From contig CAIYLG010000043.1 of assembly GCA_903927025.1 (NCBI GenBank), forward strand, positions 56,387-120,386: a stretch of 64,000 bases of DNA. Reading direction: 5' to 3'. Shown here one piece after another: positions 29,119 through 37,273 of this stretch (positions are counted from its first letter, which is position 1; each line of letters opens with the position of its first letter). A program made the translations under genes and the position numbers. Origin of the DNA: an uncultured Armatimonadota bacterium. Its GTDB lineage: Bacteria > Armatimonadota > Fimbriimonadia > Fimbriimonadales > Fimbriimonadaceae. A model generated the notes under the pieces. The model was not told the origin of the DNA, did no database searches, and saw only the letters and a program-made list of their open reading frames with translations.

Positions 29119-31734
29119 TTGCCTGTAAGACCAATGAAGCTCTTTAACAGGCCTAATGGCGGAAGAGGCCCGAATCAAGTGATTCTCAACCTGTGTCTGG
29201 CGTCACCGGCGTTGCTTTGCCTTTTTGTGCCACATGCCAAATTTCACGTGGGCTTAGTGAATCCGCCGGAGAAGACTTTCACCCAGGTTGTTCAACCCTT
29301 TCTCAGGGAGTACTGCGTGAAGTGCCATGGTTCGGTTCACCCACGCTCGGGTTTAAACCTGGAGGCGCTCCCAACCAACTTCCGCGACGCCGGAATCGCA
29401 GCTAAGTGGGCGGATGTGGTCACCGTGATGAACGGGCACCAAATGCCTCCGGCTAGCGCAAAGCAGCCGCCAGCAGCAGAGGCGGGGAGAGTGATCGATT
29501 GGATCTCCTCGCAGCTTGCGAGTGCGGAAGTTGCCAAACGATCCGCACACGTGGTTCTAAGGCGTCTCAACCGCGCTGAGTACAACAACACGATTCGCGA
29601 CTTGGTAGGCGTGGATTTTCATCCAGCAGATCAGTTTCCAGAAGATCCGCCGGCTGGCGGATTTGACAACATTGGACAGGCGCTAACCGTGTCGCCGATG
29701 CAGATTGAACTCTATTACAAAGCGGCAAATCAGATTCTTGATCGCGCCCTTGTCGAAGGCCCGAGACCGCCGACGATCAAATGGCATTTCGAACCGCGAC
29801 AGAACACAGAGGGCATGGATCGACTTCGGGTGAAGCGCGACGGTCAAGATATCCTTCTGAACAGCGGTGCGAATCCGATCCAGAACGGCTTCACCATGGT
29901 TCACCACGACTCTTGGGACAAGGTCATCGAGTTTCGCGGATTCAAAGTGCCAAGCGAAGGGGAATACATCATTCGATTTCGTGCAGCAGGGCGTACCCCA
30001 AGTCGAATAGAGGTAGCCGATTCCGCGGAGAAGATTCTAAAGCAGCGCTTCGATGAGGCAGTCAAGGCGAATCCCGCGGGCAAACGGTATGCCCAAGAGG
30101 CACTTGATTCGGACCTGCTCCACTTCAAAACGCATCGGGCCTACGATTACGGTCCTCCTCGCATTCGAGTCGTTCAGCACCTGGGAAGCGCACCGCTCAC
30201 CGTTGCAGAAATGGATATCGAGGCAAAGGAGACTGACCCAAAGGTCTATGAAGTGCCCGCCCACTTCACGACTCAGGATGCTGGGGTCGAGATTCACTAT
30301 GCATATGACATCCCTAAGTATTTGGAGAACTTTTGGCTCCAGGGAAAGGACGAGTTTGCTCGACCGACTCTTCTTTTCGATTGGGTTGAGCTTGAGGGAC
30401 CGATGCATCCCGTCTGGCCCTCTGCAAGCCATAAGCAACTCCTTGGAGATGTGAAAGAACCGGTGACGAATGAAGGACTTGCAGTTCGCAAGGTCCTGAA
30501 GCGATTCATGCCCCTCGCTTTCAGGCGACCCGTGAGCCCAGCCGAAATCGAAGAGAAGGTGGCGCTGTTCAGCAAGCACCGAGGGGAAGCAAGCACCTTT
30601 ACCGAAGCGCTTAAGATTCCATTGAGCGCGGTTCTTGCCTCACCAAACTTTCTGTATCTTGTCGAACAGCAACCTTCCGAATCCAGCTCACAGCTCCTAT
30701 CGGGATACGAACTCGCTTCAAGGCTCTCCTACTTCTTTTGGTCATCCATGCCGGATGAGGAGCTACTAAGCATTGCCGCAAAGGGCAAGCTCCAGGACTC
30801 CGGTGTATTGATCGCCCAGATGAACCGGATGTTGGCAAGCCCTAAGTGCGATTCGTTCATCAAGAACTTTGTCGACCAGTGGCTGGGGCTGAGAAAGGTT
30901 GGAGCCAACCCTCCCGCAATGAGCCTCTATCCGGACTACGACCGGCACTTAGAAACCTCGATCGTGGGCGAAACAGAGGGCTTCTTTAAGGAGATTCTTC
31001 AGAAAGATCTCGACGCACGAGACCTGATCAAGAGTGATTTCGTGACGGTAAACGAGAGGCTGGCGCGATTCTACGGGATCCCAAGAGTTCGTGGAGATGC
31101 CATTCGCGTCGTACGGGTGCCTCCGAGCGTACACCGTGGGGGTCTGTTGACCCAAGCCTCGATTCTCACCACGACCTCCAATGGAACCCGAACATCCCCG
31201 GTGACACGAGGCGTGTGGGTGCTCCGGACCCTGCTCGGGTCAGATCCCGGATTGCCGATTGCCAATGTCGGCGAAATTCCGAGCAAGGTGCCCGGTATTG
31301 ATCGTGCTACGGTCCGAGTCAGACTCCAAATCCACAGACAAAACCCCTCCTGTGCGAGATGTCATGACAAGATCGACCCGCTTGGGTTTGCCCTGGAGAA
31401 CTACAACGCCTGCGGCGAATGGCGGGAACGAGAGGGCCACGGATATCAAGGGCGCATTGAAGCAGACGACCCCCTAATTGATGCAGCATCCACGATGCCG
31501 GACGGGACCGCGATTCGCGGCATTGAAGGTCTCCAGGATCAGCTCCTCAAAAAACAGAATTCGTTCTTTAACACCCTGGCATCCCAGCTCGCGACATACG
31601 CGATGGGAAGACAGCTCGGCTTTTCCGACCACACCATGCTTGTCAACGCAGTGTCGAACATGAAACAGCATGGCAACACCTTGAGGTCTTTGATCGGGTC
31701 GATCATCACCTCGCCTCAGTTTCGCTCTCGGTAA
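29119..31734 (+). CDS. DUF1592/DUF1588-type planctomycete-like cytochrome c protein
   Basis: 871 residues. After a signal sequence (ILNLCLASPALLCLFVPHA) come PFLREYCVKCHGSVHPRSGL with heme motif CVKCH at 66-70 and VLRRLNRAEYNNTIRDLVGV (DUF1587 hallmark). Then follow AFRRPVSPAEIEEKVALF (DUF1595), the DUF1592 region FFWSSMPDEELL, the DUF1588 signature GGLLTQASILTTTSNGTRTSPV with CARCHDKIDPLGFALENY near residue 745, and the terminal DUF1585 segment. It is partnered by the DUF1552 gene 7 nt downstream, the usual pair. Start codons TTG 29119 and ATG 29134 are both possible. The biochemical role is unknown, though both families are linked to extracellular oxidation or polymer degradation. Confidence 0.92.
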   Translation: MPVRPMKLFNRPNGGRGPNQVILNLCLASPALLCLFVPHAKFHVGLVNPPEKTFTQVVQPFLREYCVKCHGSVHPRSGLNLEALPTNFRDAGIAAKWADVVTVMNGHQMPPASAKQPPAAEAGRVIDWISSQLASAEVAKRSAHVVLRRLNRAEYNNTIRDLVGVDFHPADQFPEDPPAGGFDNIGQALTVSPMQIELYYKAANQILDRALVEGPRPPTIKWHFEPRQNTEGMDRLRVKRDGQDILLNSGANPIQNGFTMVHHDSWDKVIEFRGFKVPSEGEYIIRFRAAGRTPSRIEVADSAEKILKQRFDEAVKANPAGKRYAQEALDSDLLHFKTHRAYDYGPPRIRVVQHLGSAPLTVAEMDIEAKETDPKVYEVPAHFTTQDAGVEIHYAYDIPKYLENFWLQGKDEFARPTLLFDWVELEGPMHPVWPSASHKQLLGDVKEPVTNEGLAVRKVLKRFMPLAFRRPVSPAEIEEKVALFSKHRGEASTFTEALKIPLSAVLASPNFLYLVEQQPSESSSQLLSGYELASRLSYFFWSSMPDEELLSIAAKGKLQDSGVLIAQMNRMLASPKCDSFIKNFVDQWLGLRKVGANPPAMSLYPDYDRHLETSIVGETEGFFKEILQKDLDARDLIKSDFVTVNERLARFYGIPRVRGDAIRVVRVPPSVHRGGLLTQASILTTTSNGTRTSPVTRGVWVLRTLLGSDPGLPIANVGEIPSKVPGIDRATVRVRLQIHRQNPSCARCHDKIDPLGFALENYNACGEWREREGHGYQGRIEADDPLIDAASTMPDGTAIRGIEGLQDQLLKKQNSFFNTLASQLATYAMGRQLGFSDHTMLVNAVSNMKQHGNTLRSLIGSIITSPQFRSR

Positions 31735-31741
31735 GAACAAG

Positions 31742-33091
31742 ATGCAGAACTCAAATCCATCCACCCTTTCCCGTCGCACCGTCTTGCGCGGCATTGGAGC
31801 CTGCGTCGCCCTTCCGTTCTTGGAGGCGATGCTTCCAGCCCGGGCATGGGCCTCTGAATCGCACTACAAACCCTGGCCGAAATCGTCGGTAAAGCCAACG
31901 CCGCGAGTGATCTTTTGCTACATCCCGAACGGGGTCAACATACTTGACTGGGTGCCCCAGAAGGCTGGGAAGGGAAGCAATACTTCGCCAAGCCTTGATG
32001 TTCTTAAGGCGCACCGAGAGCACTTCTCGGTTCTCAGCGGGCTCGGTCATCCCCATTCGACGGGAGGGCACTCCGGAGCGGATACATGGCTCACTGGTGC
32101 AGATCTAACTTCGGTGCCGGGTAAGGACTACACGAACTCCATTTCGGCCGACCAGTACATCGCCGAGAAAATTGGGCTGCAAACCCGGTTCCCATCGATT
32201 GAAATCGGCGACATGTCCGGTACTGGAAGCGCGCTTCACAGCCACACCCTGGCGTTCGATAGGAACGGCACGCCTCTCCCGACTGAAAACAGCCCGCTTC
32301 GCCTCTTTGAGAGACTGTTCGTTCCCGATGACCTCAACTCACGTGCCGCCACCCTCAAGAGGTTTGCCCAGAAGCGCAGCATCCTGGATGACATTGCCGG
32401 AGATGCGAGCCATCTGATGAAGAAGCTTGGCAGCGCGGACAAGGCTAAGTTGAATGAGTATCTCGCTTCAGTGAGGGAGACAGAACTGCGCGTTCAGAGA
32501 CAAGTTGGGTGGATTGACGTGCCAAAACCGAAAGTCGCTTCGAAGGACCTACAGCTGGAGAGCCAGCCGATCAATGCTCACGACCGCCCAGCCTGGTTGG
32601 ACGTCATGCTTGAACTCAGCTACCTTGCGTTCATCACCGACACCACGCGGGTGATCACCTTCGAGTGGTCTCGCGAAGCCGGTGGTTTTGGAGGCGGTGG
32701 CGAAAATCACCACGAACTTTCGCACCATGGAGGCGATCCCACAATGCTCGCCAAGCTTGCTGGGGTTGATCGATTCCACTTGAAGGCGCTGGATCGCTTT
32801 CTGACATTTCTTGCCTCCACCCAGGAGGGCGAGCGTACGATGCTGGATCACACCATGATCATGTTCGGTTCTGGGATGAACAACGGACTTACCGGCGATC
32901 ACTCTCCAAAGAACCTTCCCTTGTTGCTGGCGGGTGGAGGAGCCTGGGGGCTGAAACACAATCAACACCTGGCACACGATCCCGACAAAGCCCCGCCGCT
33001 CTCCAACGTGCTGTTGACGCTGATTCAAAAGATGGGGGTTGAGACCGACAGGTTCCAGGATGCTAAAGGGACGCTTACCGGTTTAGCCTGA
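31742..33091 (+). CDS. DUF1552 Tat-exported protein
   Basis: 449 residues. A twin-arginine signal SRRTVLRGIGACVALPFLEA (Arg11, Arg12) marks Tat export of a folded protein. The rest follows the DUF1552 pattern: IFCYIPNGVNILDW, LSGLGHPHSTGGHSGADTWL, ISADQYIAEKIG, LAFITDTTRVITFEWSREA, HELSHHGGD, MIMFGSGMNNGLTGDHSPKNLPLLLAGG. His and Asp residues in HSGAD, ENHHELSHHG and DHSP recall the metal sites of alkaline phosphatase/sulfatase-type folds, to which DUF1552 is distantly related. It lies 7 nt after the DUF1592 gene and probably works with it. Function unknown. Confidence 0.92.
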   Translation: MQNSNPSTLSRRTVLRGIGACVALPFLEAMLPARAWASESHYKPWPKSSVKPTPRVIFCYIPNGVNILDWVPQKAGKGSNTSPSLDVLKAHREHFSVLSGLGHPHSTGGHSGADTWLTGADLTSVPGKDYTNSISADQYIAEKIGLQTRFPSIEIGDMSGTGSALHSHTLAFDRNGTPLPTENSPLRLFERLFVPDDLNSRAATLKRFAQKRSILDDIAGDASHLMKKLGSADKAKLNEYLASVRETELRVQRQVGWIDVPKPKVASKDLQLESQPINAHDRPAWLDVMLELSYLAFITDTTRVITFEWSREAGGFGGGGENHHELSHHGGDPTMLAKLAGVDRFHLKALDRFLTFLASTQEGERTMLDHTMIMFGSGMNNGLTGDHSPKNLPLLLAGGGAWGLKHNQHLAHDPDKAPPLSNVLLTLIQKMGVETDRFQDAKGTLTGLA

Positions 33092-33192
33092 GGCGTCGGC
33101 GGATCGGCCTAGAAATAGGGAGCTGATCAAAAGATCGCGGTGTTCTGGTAGCACTGCTTCGCCTTAACTTGCACAGACTTAGTCTTCCACCT

Positions 33193-33198
33193 TATACT
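33193..33198 (+). promoter_or_regulatory. -10 element of a leaderless mRNA (with -35 at 33169)
   Basis: TTGCAC at 33169-33174, an 18-nt spacer, then TATACT at 33193-33198, then 9 nt to GTG 33208. This is the best -35/-10 pair in the window, and its closeness to the start predicts a leaderless transcript. Confidence 0.6.
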
Positions 33199-33207
33199 TC
33201 CCGTGCC

Positions 33208-33693
33208 GTGAATAAGCTTATGCCCGTATTTTCGCTGATCGCCGTTGCTGGGCTTTCCCACGCCGACTTGAGGTCGGAGTTGACCGCCGCTCGCAAGAAG
33301 CAAGAGAAGGCAACGTTGGCGAAGGACTTTAAGGGAGCAGAAGCGGCCCTGAGAGAGACTCTCACCTCCGACTTTAAGTACATACAAGGCAAAAAGGTTC
33401 AAGACAGCAACACCTATATCCGCAACTTCACCGCGACCCTGGCAATGTTGGACAAAGTCACGACTTCATCTGAGCGAATCATCAGCCTAAAGGAAAGTGG
33501 CACGAAGGGAGCAGGCCAAGTCGAGATCAGAATGGTCGGAACCATGAAGGATCCGGGCAAGAAATCGCACCCATTCGACTGGACTGGCTCTTTCACTGAG
33601 GAATATCGAAAAGTTGGCGGGAAGTGGAAAACTTCCTCGATGACCCAAGGTGCCCAGAAGTTCCTGATGGACGGCAAGCCTGTGAAGATGTAG
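33208..33693 (+). CDS. secreted DUF4440/NTF2-like protein
   Basis: 161 residues from GTG 33208. This start gives a clean signal peptide (VNKLMPVFSLIAVAGLSHA) and is supported by the promoter just upstream; the TTG 33169 that opens the frame is part of the -35 element. ELTAARKKQEKATLAKDFKGAE, ALRETLTSDFKYIQGKK and a beta-rich tail SLKESGTKGAGQVEIRM, WTGSFTEEYRKVGGKWKTSSM have the layout of NTF2-like (DUF4440) proteins, a fold that often holds small ligands. The function is not known. Confidence 0.6.
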   Translation: MNKLMPVFSLIAVAGLSHADLRSELTAARKKQEKATLAKDFKGAEAALRETLTSDFKYIQGKKVQDSNTYIRNFTATLAMLDKVTTSSERIISLKESGTKGAGQVEIRMVGTMKDPGKKSHPFDWTGSFTEEYRKVGGKWKTSSMTQGAQKFLMDGKPVKM

Positions 33694-33888
33694 CGCGGTT
33701 CGTTTCAATTCTTGGCATCGCCCTCGAACGGCTCATGGTGGTTCTGCTCAATCGTTGTAGGTGGAATCAATCGCACAAATTCTCACGGCAATTTCTATTG
33801 ACGATTTGTCGATTTCGCACAACGGTCTTCGACTACAGTTTGAGGAGAGGAAAGCCATCCTATCCTACAAACGGTTCTAGGAGAATTC

Positions 33889-34248
33889 ATGATATTTTTG
33901 GTAGCGATTCACCACCCCGACAACTACGACGGATCCTTGGAAGGTGAGGGGATGATGCGCGACATCGACGCACTTAACGAGGAGATGGCCGCGAGGGGAG
34001 CCAGATTTTTCGCGGGAGGGCTGCAACCCCCCACGGATGCAAAATCGCTGAGGGCGCAGCCCGGCGGCAAGGTGATCGTCACCGACGGACCGTACCTGGA
34101 GACGAAAGAGCACATTGGTGGGTTCTGGCTGCTCGAGGCGGCAGATATGGATGAAGCGGTAGAGTGGGGACGCAAAGCCGTCATCGCCTGTCGCGCGCCG
34201 GTTGAAGTTCGTCAGTTTCTCGGAAACAGTGCCTCAGCAAAAAGCTGA
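33889..34248 (+). CDS. YCII/DGPF domain protein
   Basis: 119 residues from ATG 33889, preceded by TAGGAG at a proper distance. TDGPYLETKEHIGGFWLLEAADMDEAVEWGRKA is the DGPF/YCII signature (dimeric ferredoxin-like fold). Such proteins often accompany ECF sigma factors. Convergent with and overlapping the PadR gene by 15 nt at the 3' ends. Confidence 0.88.
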   Translation: MIFLVAIHHPDNYDGSLEGEGMMRDIDALNEEMAARGARFFAGGLQPPTDAKSLRAQPGGKVIVTDGPYLETKEHIGGFWLLEAADMDEAVEWGRKAVIACRAPVEVRQFLGNSASAKS

Positions 34249-34746
34249 GCGAACCTCTTCGAGCCATTTGATCCGAGATTCGGTTTCGCGCACCGCACCC
34301 AGCATCGCGAACTCACTGGGTTTATCACCCATTTCCCGGAACTGGAGGAGAGAATTTCTGCACTCCTCCAGAACCCGATGAAGCCCCTGTTGCGAAAAGT
34401 CGATGAAGGACGCGATCTCGTCCTCTGTCAACAACCTAAGGAAGTAGGTGCGAGATCGGATGAGGTCTAGGTTTGTGGAGATCACGGACGGATCAAACGG
34501 CGGCTGGAGCCATTTCTTCAGCTCCGCGAGCCCAGCTTCTGTAAGGGAATATTCTCGGTGAGTACAGCTCAGCAAGCCTGCTTCGTGGAGCCGCTTCATC
34601 AGCGGGTAGACCGAGCCAGCACCACTCCGGTAAGCCTGGGTGTGAGAGTCGCCAAATTCTTTGACGACGATGTGTGCCACGCACGGGCCGCGTTTGAGGA
34701 TGATTCCAAGTGCGGTGTACTCAAGGGAAGTTAGCGGACGATCCAC
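34234..34746 (-). CDS. PadR-family transcriptional repressor
   Basis: 170 residues. The N-terminal winged helix reads LTSLEYTALGIILKRGPCVAH ... YRSGAGSVYPLMKRLHEAGLL, typical for PadR (recognition helix SVYPLMKRLHEAG). EYSLTEAGLAELKKWL is the wing and linker, and a C-terminal helical dimerisation domain follows. It starts with GTG 34746; a -10-like TGTAAT (34755-34760, minus strand) lies 8 nt ahead and no Shine-Dalgarno is seen, so the message is probably leaderless. Two palindromes between it and the divergent metallopeptidase gene are likely its operators. Confidence 0.9.
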   Translation of the reverse strand: MDRPLTSLEYTALGIILKRGPCVAHIVVKEFGDSHTQAYRSGAGSVYPLMKRLHEAGLLSCTHREYSLTEAGLAELKKWLQPPFDPSVISTNLDLIRSRTYFLRLLTEDEIASFIDFSQQGLHRVLEECRNSLLQFREMGDKPSEFAMLGAVRETESRIKWLEEVRSAFC

Positions 34747-34754
34747 CTGAAAAT

Positions 34755-34760
34755 ATTACA
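34755..34760 (-). promoter_or_regulatory. -10-like element of padR
   Basis: TGTAAT on the minus strand, one mismatch to TATAAT, ends 8 nt before the GTG start. The expected -35 falls under the first operator (34772-34784). Confidence 0.4.
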
Positions 34761-34771
34761 TGATGCGGAAC

Positions 34772-34784
34772 TTACGATTCGTAA
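34772..34784. promoter_or_regulatory. operator 1, palindrome TTACGATTCGTAA
   Basis: TTACGATTCGTAA is a 13-bp palindrome except for its central base. The same half-sites recur at 34794-34806. Centres are 22 bp apart, about two helical turns, so two dimers could bind the same DNA face. It overlaps the -35 region of the PadR gene. Likely site of PadR autoregulation, inferred from position. Confidence 0.65.
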
Positions 34785-34793
34785 ATCGGGTAA

Positions 34794-34806
34794 TTACGAA
34801 TCGTAA
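34794..34806. promoter_or_regulatory. operator 2, palindrome TTACGAATCGTAA
   Basis: The exact reverse complement of operator 1. It ends one base before the ATG of the metallopeptidase gene at 34807, so a bound repressor would cover that gene's transcription start. Confidence 0.65.
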
Positions 34807-36423
34807 ATGCTTTTTCTCCTGCCTCTCATCACCCTCATTTCCTCTCCTCAGCACATCTCCCCATCCGTGGACGTGCTGAAGGTCGATCCGCTTCTGCTGG
34901 TGGAGGCAAGGGAGGTATGGGACATTATCGGTCGCAGAGACAATCCGGTGTGGCCGGGTTGGGATGCGCGGAAGACGCCCATCCTAATCTATCTGCCTGG
35001 CAAGCAGGACCTTTTGGTAAATCACCCCGCACCACCTACAGGGTTTCACAGGTACAGCGGCGCATTAAGATCTTCCATAGGTGGCATTTCAGTTAAAGAT
35101 GGGCCAACGATTTTTGATCTTGACGGGCAGAACACCTCGACGAGCGTGAATGGAGTCGAGACTCTGGTCGTAGCGGACACATTGTCTTCCAGGCGACAGT
35201 GGATCGAAAATGCGGCCGATTCGATTGTCAAAAATCCATCCGGCGCTCCCCAAATGATTGCCAAAGGATTGACGCCAGAGCCCTTTGATTCGATGGTGAT
35301 GTTCGCCCATGAAGCGTTCCACGTCTACCAGCGCCAGAAGGCCCCCGATAAATCAGGCGTTGAGTCTTCGCTGGTTCGGTATCCCTCGCTATCGGTGGAG
35401 AACAACCTTGGATATTCCTTGGAAGCCGATCGATTGGTCGAGGCGCTTCATGCCACTTCTGATCGTGAGCTTAGAGAGTCGGCCCTGCGCTGGATCGCGG
35501 TTCGAAACTGGCGTCGATCGCACCTGTCACAGGAGGCCATCGACTATGAGAACGGCACGGAATTTAGCGAGGGTCTTGCCAAATACGTGGAGTACAAAAC
35601 CTTGGAATGCCTGCAAAAGCGTAAACCATCCCCTGAGATGTGGCTGGTTCAAAACTTCCGAGGATATGGAGATCTGAGCCCCGAACGAGAGCGGCTCCTC
35701 AGGCAGGCGAGGTGGTTTATGAACGGCGAGAGCGTCGTGAACAACGACCTATACGGTGCCTCATCCATCCGTTTCCGTCTGTACTTCTCCGGAATGGCGA
35801 TCGCAGCTTTGCTGGATAGATTGGGTGCAGATTGGCATGATCTGATCTTCCAGAAGGGAACCACGCTGACCGGACTTGCCGAGAAGGCGATTCATGCGAC
35901 ACCGGAGGAACTGCGTTCTGCCCTAGCCACTGTGACGGCTTCATCCGAGTACGGCGCCGCTCGAGCCAAAAAGGAAAAGCTTGCCAGTGATGGAGATGTC
36001 TATGTTCGCGACCAGATCAAGGAATTCAATTCAGCGCCAGGAGAATGCGTCATTGATTACTCGGAACTCGCCGAAAAGGACTTGTCCATCGTGTACACAC
36101 CCTTCGGAATCTTGCGGATAGACGACAATCGGTGCTTCTACCGCCTCATCCCAATCCGAGGGAAAGTCGGGGGCGTATCCTTTGAAGAAGAACTAGCCAA
36201 ACCAATCCTCATCGATCGCCAACTCAAACAGATCCGAATCCCCCTGACCGCGTCGCTCGAACCCTCAGACCTATCAAAGCAGCTGAATGTGTCCGACGTC
36301 TCCAGTGTCGCTGTCAATGGCCAAGATCTGAACCTAGGGGGCCTAAAGCTGAAAAGCATCAAGGGCCAGCTGAGACTTCAGGGGCGAGAGCTGGTGATCA
36401 AATTAAATCGATTGACTCTCTAG
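34807..36423 (+). CDS. exported HEXXH metallopeptidase-like protein
   Basis: 538 residues. Signal-like start MLFLLPLITLISSPQHISPS. The zinc motif HEAFH lies at 168-172 (MFAHEAFHVYQRQ), and a downstream Glu in TEFSEGLAKYVEY could be the third ligand, as in gluzincins. The remaining ~250 residues include RFRLYFSGMAIAALLDRLG and a beta-rich tail. I cannot name a peptidase family. It is divergent from PadR, and both operators are directly upstream, so expression is probably repressed by PadR. The ATG abuts operator 2 and no Shine-Dalgarno is seen, so the mRNA is probably leaderless. Confidence 0.7.
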   Translation: MLFLLPLITLISSPQHISPSVDVLKVDPLLLVEAREVWDIIGRRDNPVWPGWDARKTPILIYLPGKQDLLVNHPAPPTGFHRYSGALRSSIGGISVKDGPTIFDLDGQNTSTSVNGVETLVVADTLSSRRQWIENAADSIVKNPSGAPQMIAKGLTPEPFDSMVMFAHEAFHVYQRQKAPDKSGVESSLVRYPSLSVENNLGYSLEADRLVEALHATSDRELRESALRWIAVRNWRRSHLSQEAIDYENGTEFSEGLAKYVEYKTLECLQKRKPSPEMWLVQNFRGYGDLSPERERLLRQARWFMNGESVVNNDLYGASSIRFRLYFSGMAIAALLDRLGADWHDLIFQKGTTLTGLAEKAIHATPEELRSALATVTASSEYGAARAKKEKLASDGDVYVRDQIKEFNSAPGECVIDYSELAEKDLSIVYTPFGILRIDDNRCFYRLIPIRGKVGGVSFEEELAKPILIDRQLKQIRIPLTASLEPSDLSKQLNVSDVSSVAVNGQDLNLGGLKLKSIKGQLRLQGRELVIKLNRLTL

Positions 36424-36491
36424 CTCCGTGAGATGCGGAACTCATGGAGACAGTGCCAATTGAACGGGCTAGGAACAACCCAATCCCAAAC

Positions 36492-36541
36492 GGATTGCTT
36501 AACACAGCTGAGGCTTGGGCCGACGAAGTCGGACCTAGCCT
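36492..36541. repeat. structured repeat, copy 1
   Basis: Begins GGATTGCTTAACACAGCT, then a 31-nt hairpin (36511-36541): AGGCT pairs with AGCCT, CCGAC with GTCGG around a GAA loop, with two internal mismatches. About 84% identical to copy 2 at 38609-38658. At the position that is T-T here, copy 2 has T-A. Followed by no T-run. Confidence 0.75.
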
Positions 36542-36575
36542 GGTGGAGGGAAGCAGTGTTGTGTCCTAAGTCTGA

Positions 36576-36592
36576 GGGCCGCTTTGCGGCCC
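36576..36592. terminator. GC-rich hairpin, possible terminator
   Basis: GGGCCGC at 36576-36582 and GCGGCCC at 36586-36592 with a TTT loop. It could stop transcription from the metallopeptidase gene before the sigma gene; no U-tract follows, so this is uncertain. Confidence 0.4.
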
Positions 36593-36724
36593 CCGCTAAG
36601 CGACAGAGTAATGGAGCCAGAATTTCCAAGGTCGATGGCGCTCAATGTGAAACCGTATTCAACCGAATTGCTCCAGGCTGCATCTATGTCTGTGTTCCTT
36701 CTTCCGAAAGAACATCAGGACACA

Positions 36725-37273
36725 ATGAACGACGTTGAGACGGCAATGCGGATCGCAAGTGGAGATGTAGAAGCAACGGAGAAATTCGTGCGCGAAAACT
36801 ACGCTTTCGTCTATCGATCACTCCGACACCTCACTCGGCACCGAGAAGATGCTGAGGATCTCACCCAGCAGGCATTTATCAAAGCTCGAGCGGGCATAGA
36901 GTCGTTTCGAGGCAATTCGGAGCTGAAAACTTGGCTCTTGCGGATCGCATTTAATGAATATGCCCAGTGGAAACGAAGATCAAGGCACAGCGTAATGCTA
37001 TCCACCGACCAATCCGCAGAGGATCCGGGTTATGGCGCATTTGTTACTGGAGACTCGCTCCTCAGCGCATTGGCAACACTGCCAGACAAGCAGCGTGAAG
37101 CGATAGTGCTGCACGAAATCGAAGGTCTGAGTGTCGTGCAGATCGCGAAAATTACCCGAAGTCCTGCAGGCACGATCAAGGCCAGGCTGTTCTACGCCAG
37201 GCGTCGCTTGAGAGCTCTTTTGGAAGACGGAACGGAGGTGAAAAGAATTGAGCCACAAGAAGCAACTATTTGA
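36725..37273 (+). CDS. ECF-type RNA polymerase sigma factor
   Basis: 182 residues from ATG 36725 (AGGA 5 nt upstream); the frame is open further back but without signals. Region 2: NYAFVYRSLRHLTRHREDAEDLTQQAFIKA and TWLLRIAFNEYAQWKRRSR; region 4: LATLPDKQREAIVLHEIEGLSVVQIAKITRSPAGTIKARLFYARRRLRALL. The anti-sigma gene follows and overlaps by 26 nt. The pair lies between two copies of the hairpin repeat. Its targets are unknown. Confidence 0.92.
   Translation: MNDVETAMRIASGDVEATEKFVRENYAFVYRSLRHLTRHREDAEDLTQQAFIKARAGIESFRGNSELKTWLLRIAFNEYAQWKRRSRHSVMLSTDQSAEDPGYGAFVTGDSLLSALATLPDKQREAIVLHEIEGLSVVQIAKITRSPAGTIKARLFYARRRLRALLEDGTEVKRIEPQEATI

Larger units (their letters stand above)
36424..36724. 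other. intergenic region with hairpin repeat and a GC-rich hairpin
   Basis: No coding region is supported. It contains copy 1 of a 50-nt structured repeat (36492-36541) and a perfect GGGCCGC-TTT-GCGGCCC hairpin (36576-36592). Both are entered separately. Confidence 0.5.

Noticed and set aside
36433..36738. Plus-strand 101-aa frame over the hairpin repeat
   Set aside because: It runs through structured repeat DNA and a GC hairpin; no domain.
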